Source of the DNA: Pholiota molesta
Lineage: Eukaryota; Basidiomycota; Agaricomycetes; Agaricales; Strophariaceae
Reading direction: 5' to 3'
Length of the DNA: 64,000 nt
Assembly: GCA_014925825.1 (NCBI GenBank)
Contig: JACGCK010000003.1
Coordinates: forward strand, 682,001 to 746,000
A program made the translations under genes and the position numbers. Each line of letters opens with the position of its first letter. Positions within the stretch are counted from its first letter, which is position 1. Below the pieces are notes generated by a model. It was not told where the DNA came from and searched no databases. It saw nothing but the letters and a program-made list of their open reading frames with translations. Positions 60,426 to 64,000 of the stretch are shown here, one piece after another.

Positions 60426-63400
60426 ATGGATGAACTTCTCCATCATTGCCTTCGAGAGCTTGCTTTCGACGGAGATCTAGGTAACGATTTTGCGCATATA
60501 CATATAGCCTTTCTCACTGTGAAGGTCTAGGCTCCGATGTTTCCCGTCTGAAAGATTTCATTGTGGACTTCTATGCGCATGCAAATGCCTCTCATGCACA
60601 GAATCCAGACGACGCATTCTGTGCGTTTGTCTGGTCTCTGGTCGTTCAACAACCAACAGTCATGGTCGGCCTAGTGGAACCAGGAACTACATCAGAGGTC
60701 TGGATTGCGCCCCAGATCAGTGCAAAACGTAAAGCAATGGCTCGAGGAGAAGACCACATCGAATCACTTCCTCCCAAATTACAACCTATTCCCGAACCAA
60801 AGACTACTTCACTCGACGTATTACGCCAGGCCTACGGAGACAGACTAAGGCTTGCCGTTGAACCCGATGCCATTTTTGCAGCAATCACTGGGTCTCATAT
60901 TCGAGTGAGTTTGGAAGTTCAGTTTTGGCTGTTCGAGAATTCTAACTCTTGTTCAGTCTTCAAAAATGAGCCCAATGGTTTACTCTGCTCTTCAAATTGT
61001 AACTCGAGGGAGAGATGCTGGCGTCACAGTGGTTGATTTGGGGAAGCTCTCTGGATACGACCAGAAAACCTGTTTCTATCTCGTTCGGCAGTTAACTGAG
61101 TTGGGCCTAGTGTGCGTATTGAATTCATTTATTCATGTTTGCCGACTAAATGGAATATAGAATGAAAGTTCGCCGTGGTGGAGTTGGGACCCACTTTTGT
61201 ATCCACAAATACTTTTTCGAACGCAGTTCCTCATGGAAAGCCATTCGTGATGAAGAAAATCAAGCAGAAAATCTGCAAGTCAAAACTCAGCATCCTGAAC
61301 TAGATCCTGCCGAAGAAGATGCAGATATAGAGGATCCAAACTCTTTGAATTTTACGCCGATAGATGCTCGACACTTATCAAGTTTGCCACTCATTAGTGG
61401 GCGTGTCATCAGGCTACTTAAAGCGTCAAAGAACCATATACACGCATCGAACAATATGCTTATTACCCTTGTAAGATATATTGTCATTTTCCCTTGCATT
61501 TATCTAAAAAAGCCGTTTCGCACTCAGGGCTTTTCAAATCCAACTAAAACCGACCGTCGGTTTTTCCAGAGCAGAATTCGTGACATGATACAACAAGGGC
61601 TCATAGAAAAAGTGGTTGTTCCGAACAACAGAAAGAAGTCGCTCAACACTTCTGTAAAATGCTTTCGACTGGTTAAACAAGACATTTCTACTCCAGTTGA
61701 TAGTGGAGTAGCGGTGTCTGATATAGATGACGATATGGACGATGTTCTCCTTGGTAAGGTGGTCAAACAGATATAATCAAATGCAGGATATACTGAACAT
61801 CGGTGTTCATAGCACAGAATGGAATCAAACTGAATACCACCATCCACAAACAAATTATCGACCTTCTGGAGGACGCTGGGACGACTGGTATGACGCTCAA
61901 TGTGAATATTTCATTCGTATATGCATGTTTCGTGGGCTACTGCACTAATGCCTCTTCCAGGAACTTTCTACATCATTGTGTCACTTCGATAAGCGGACTA
62001 TTGAACTTCTTTTGGCCCGTGCGGACAAATTCCATCCCCCACCCCATCTGAGCGATCTGCGTATTGCAAGTCTGATGGAGACAAGCGGGCGTGAACGACG
62101 GCATAGATATTTCACTTTCTCAAGTTACAAAAGGCTTTTAGCCGAAGAGCAACTTGATAACTTGCCAGGACCAATGGAATCCGAGGATATCGATTTGGAT
62201 AATGTCGGAGGGTTTTTTCCGATTCCTGAAGACCAATTTTTTGACACCGAAAAGGAGTTGGCTGCTTATGCAAACGGCTTCAAAGACGGTGAAGCGCCCC
62301 ATACTTCGAAGGCGAAGAAAGTGCCTAAAAATCCAATCCTGCCCGATGGGAAGGTTAAACGTGGGAGACCTCGAAAAAGCGAGCCAAAAGCGAACGAGAA
62401 AGATCTGAATAGCATTACCGGGTTGCCGCAGAAAGGCAAGAGGAAACGAAATGACATTTCCGAACCTCCGGACCCATCAACAATACCAGACGGAAGTAAC
62501 GGAGAAAGGCCTTCGAAGAGGCCTCGTCTAAGCCCAAAACCCGTGGAAGACTCTATAGGTAAGAAGCAAATTTCTCATGTGGTGCTCATTCTAACCACCA
62601 ATATAGGCGGTGTAGCTACGGCCCGCACGCGAGCACGCCAGGCCATATCATCAGTCACTGAAGCAACGGAAACGAACGAAAAGCCCAGAAAGCGAGGTCG
62701 CCCCCGCAAGAATGGACCTAATCCACCAAATGCGGCAGAACGTATAACGGAAGCGGCAACTCTTATTTCTCTTGAGGTCGAAGCCGACATCTCTGAATGC
62801 ACCGACCGTTCAACTGTTAAAACAAGTGCGGCACCTGTCGATCCTGAAAAGTCCCACATTACCACAGAAACCAGCGTAGAGACTGAAAGCCAAAGTCGGC
62901 TTGGTCAAGACTTTGCCGGTCTCAACCAGAATGCTGTTTTGCAAGGGATGTCAGATCTAGCAGCTGAAATCGAACAGAGAGTGGCTCCCATAGAGATATC
63001 ACCAACCACTGGTGCTCATGTTGAATCGCGATCACTGAACATCCAAAAATCCCAAAAACCACCTAATTTGAACGGACTTTCAAAAAACTTGGAAGGAAAT
63101 ACCTCTGTACAAGTACCTACCTCAACTTCAAACCCTCCAACGCCATCATCACCCGTAACTTCGGCTACTCTAGGAATGGGCAGGGTCAATGTATCGCACC
63201 TTAGGCGAGAAAATGAGCTGCTACGGGTTGTCGAAAACGCTGGAGGAATCATCAATACACAGACAAAAGAGTTCTACGCAAGTCACATGAAATTACTAGA
63301 ATCTCTAGCTCAGGCAGGCGAACCAACTAGTTCCCCGGTCGGTACAAGGATCGATAAAAGGACCGCAACCGCAACGATCAACAGTTTGGAGAAAAAAGGC

Positions 63401-64000
63401 AAGGTTAAACAGCTGAAAACATCTGTTACGACTCTCACTGGCATCAATCGTCCGGCATGTGTCGTTTATCTTTCCCATATCGGACAAAGTAAAATCAATG
63501 CCTTCCTTACCGAGCTTTCCCAATCATCACAACCTCCAGCGTCGCATCTCACACAGTTTGTGAAGATTGCAAAGAGAATGGAATATGGAGCTCATTCTCC
63601 TTCAACTTGTCGAGGAATCCTTCCACTACAACTCTTACAAATGGAACAACCCGGCGACAATAACAAGGAAAGATGGAGCAAAAACCTTGATAGAGCAATC
63701 AACTCTTCACATACAATGAATCCACGATTCGCGAAGTTTTGTTGGCCGAGCGCACAACTATGGCCCAATTCTATGGCTTCATAGTGGGGAAAGCTCTGCG
63801 GTGTCGACAACTTCATCTATCCATGGTTCGGGCGCTCGAATCATTGAATCCTTCTCCCCACATTGTCTCGCATGAAAAGAGAATCATCGATTTGTCGTTC
63901 TTCTACCAAGACATTTCTTTGGAACTATACTGTTCCCTGATCTCCCCTTTAGCGTACGATGAAGAAATAACATCTTTCTTCAGCACCGAGGAAGGCCGCA
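60426..64000 (+). CDS. TFC3: TFIIIC B-block-binding subunit (Tfc3/GTF3C1), 5' part
   Basis: Start MDELLHHCLRELAFDGDL at 60426. The diagnostic B-block domain is PMVYSALQIVTRGRDAGVTV (about 60965-61025), LGKLSGYDQKTCFYLVRQLT and KVRRGGVGTHFCIHKYF. Winged-helix-like repeats follow (RFFQSRIRDMIQQGLIEKVV, HKQIIDLLEDAGTTGMTLN, RIASLMETSGRERRHRYFTF). Two AT-hooks follow in the linker, VKRGRPRK (about 62354) and RKRGRPRKNG (about 62688). Later INSLEKKGKVKQLKT and LLAERTTMAQFYGFIVGKAL continue to the window edge. This subunit reads the B box of tRNA genes to recruit RNA polymerase III. A 48-nt stop-free intron lies at 62559-62606. A frame break near 63705 precedes the last block. The gene is truncated by the window. 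Confidence 0.87.

Overview
The window is nuclear DNA of a basidiomycete fungus, most likely an agaricomycete. The evidence is dense gene packing on both strands, many short GT-AG introns (mostly 45-80 nt), and a gene set typical of mushroom-forming fungi: fungal-type CSL factor, Byr4/Bfa1, an alginate-lyase-fold secreted protein, Dal5-type and hexose MFS transporters, a histidine acid phosphatase and a YwrD-like gamma-glutamyltranspeptidase. I see no rRNA, tRNA, CRISPR array, transposon or virus. All functional calls are reading-based; no database search was run.

Layout: 1-8.6 kb holds the end of a GYF-domain protein, an acyl-CoA synthetase (-), a secreted alginate-lyase-fold protein and a Rab5-type GTPase. 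8.8-14 kb holds an arrestin-like protein (-), mitochondrial ribosomal uS17m (-) and a WRAP73/WDR8 WD-repeat protein. 14.3-15.7 kb is a decayed epoxide hydrolase. 16.3-18.8 kb is an m-AAA protease. 18.9-23 kb carries a Dal5-type anion permease and the urease accessory protein UreD (both -). 23.3-31 kb is a minus-strand run of Byr4, NRDE2 and prefoldin 6. 31.4-36 kb has a gamma-glutamyltranspeptidase convergent with a PP2C phosphatase. 36.4-40 kb has a histidine acid phosphatase and ESCRT-III Vps20. 40-44.7 kb has the U-box cyclophilin PPIL2 (-), a mitochondrial PPR protein and a tiny Mim2-like protein (-). 44.9-55.5 kb has a hexose transporter, the DEAD-box helicase Mrh4, a TMEM198-like membrane protein and the CSL transcription factor. 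55.6-60 kb has RINT1/Tip20 (-) and a beta-carbonic anhydrase. From 60.4 kb to the end is the B-block subunit of TFIIIC, cut by the window edge.

Functional themes: mitochondrial biogenesis (uS17m, m-AAA, PPR, Mim2-like, Mrh4, possibly Ptc6-type PP2C), endosome and vesicle traffic (Rab5, Vps20, RINT1, arrestin-like), cell-cycle and spindle pole (Byr4, WRAP73), and nutrient scavenging (UreD with a Dal5-type permease, phosphatase, GGT, hexose carrier).

The most striking general observation is that many otherwise well-conserved genes, including ones expected to be essential (Vps20, TFIIIC subunit), are broken by what look like single missing bases, often next to short homopolymers. This looks more like systematic sequence error than biology. 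The epoxide hydrolase, which also has an in-frame stop, is the one convincing pseudogene. Other notable items are a 9-nt microexon in the hexose transporter, a 33-T tract at a 3' splice site, a 39-nt intron, and a GC-rich block with a sharp strand-skew switch near 49.9 kb.
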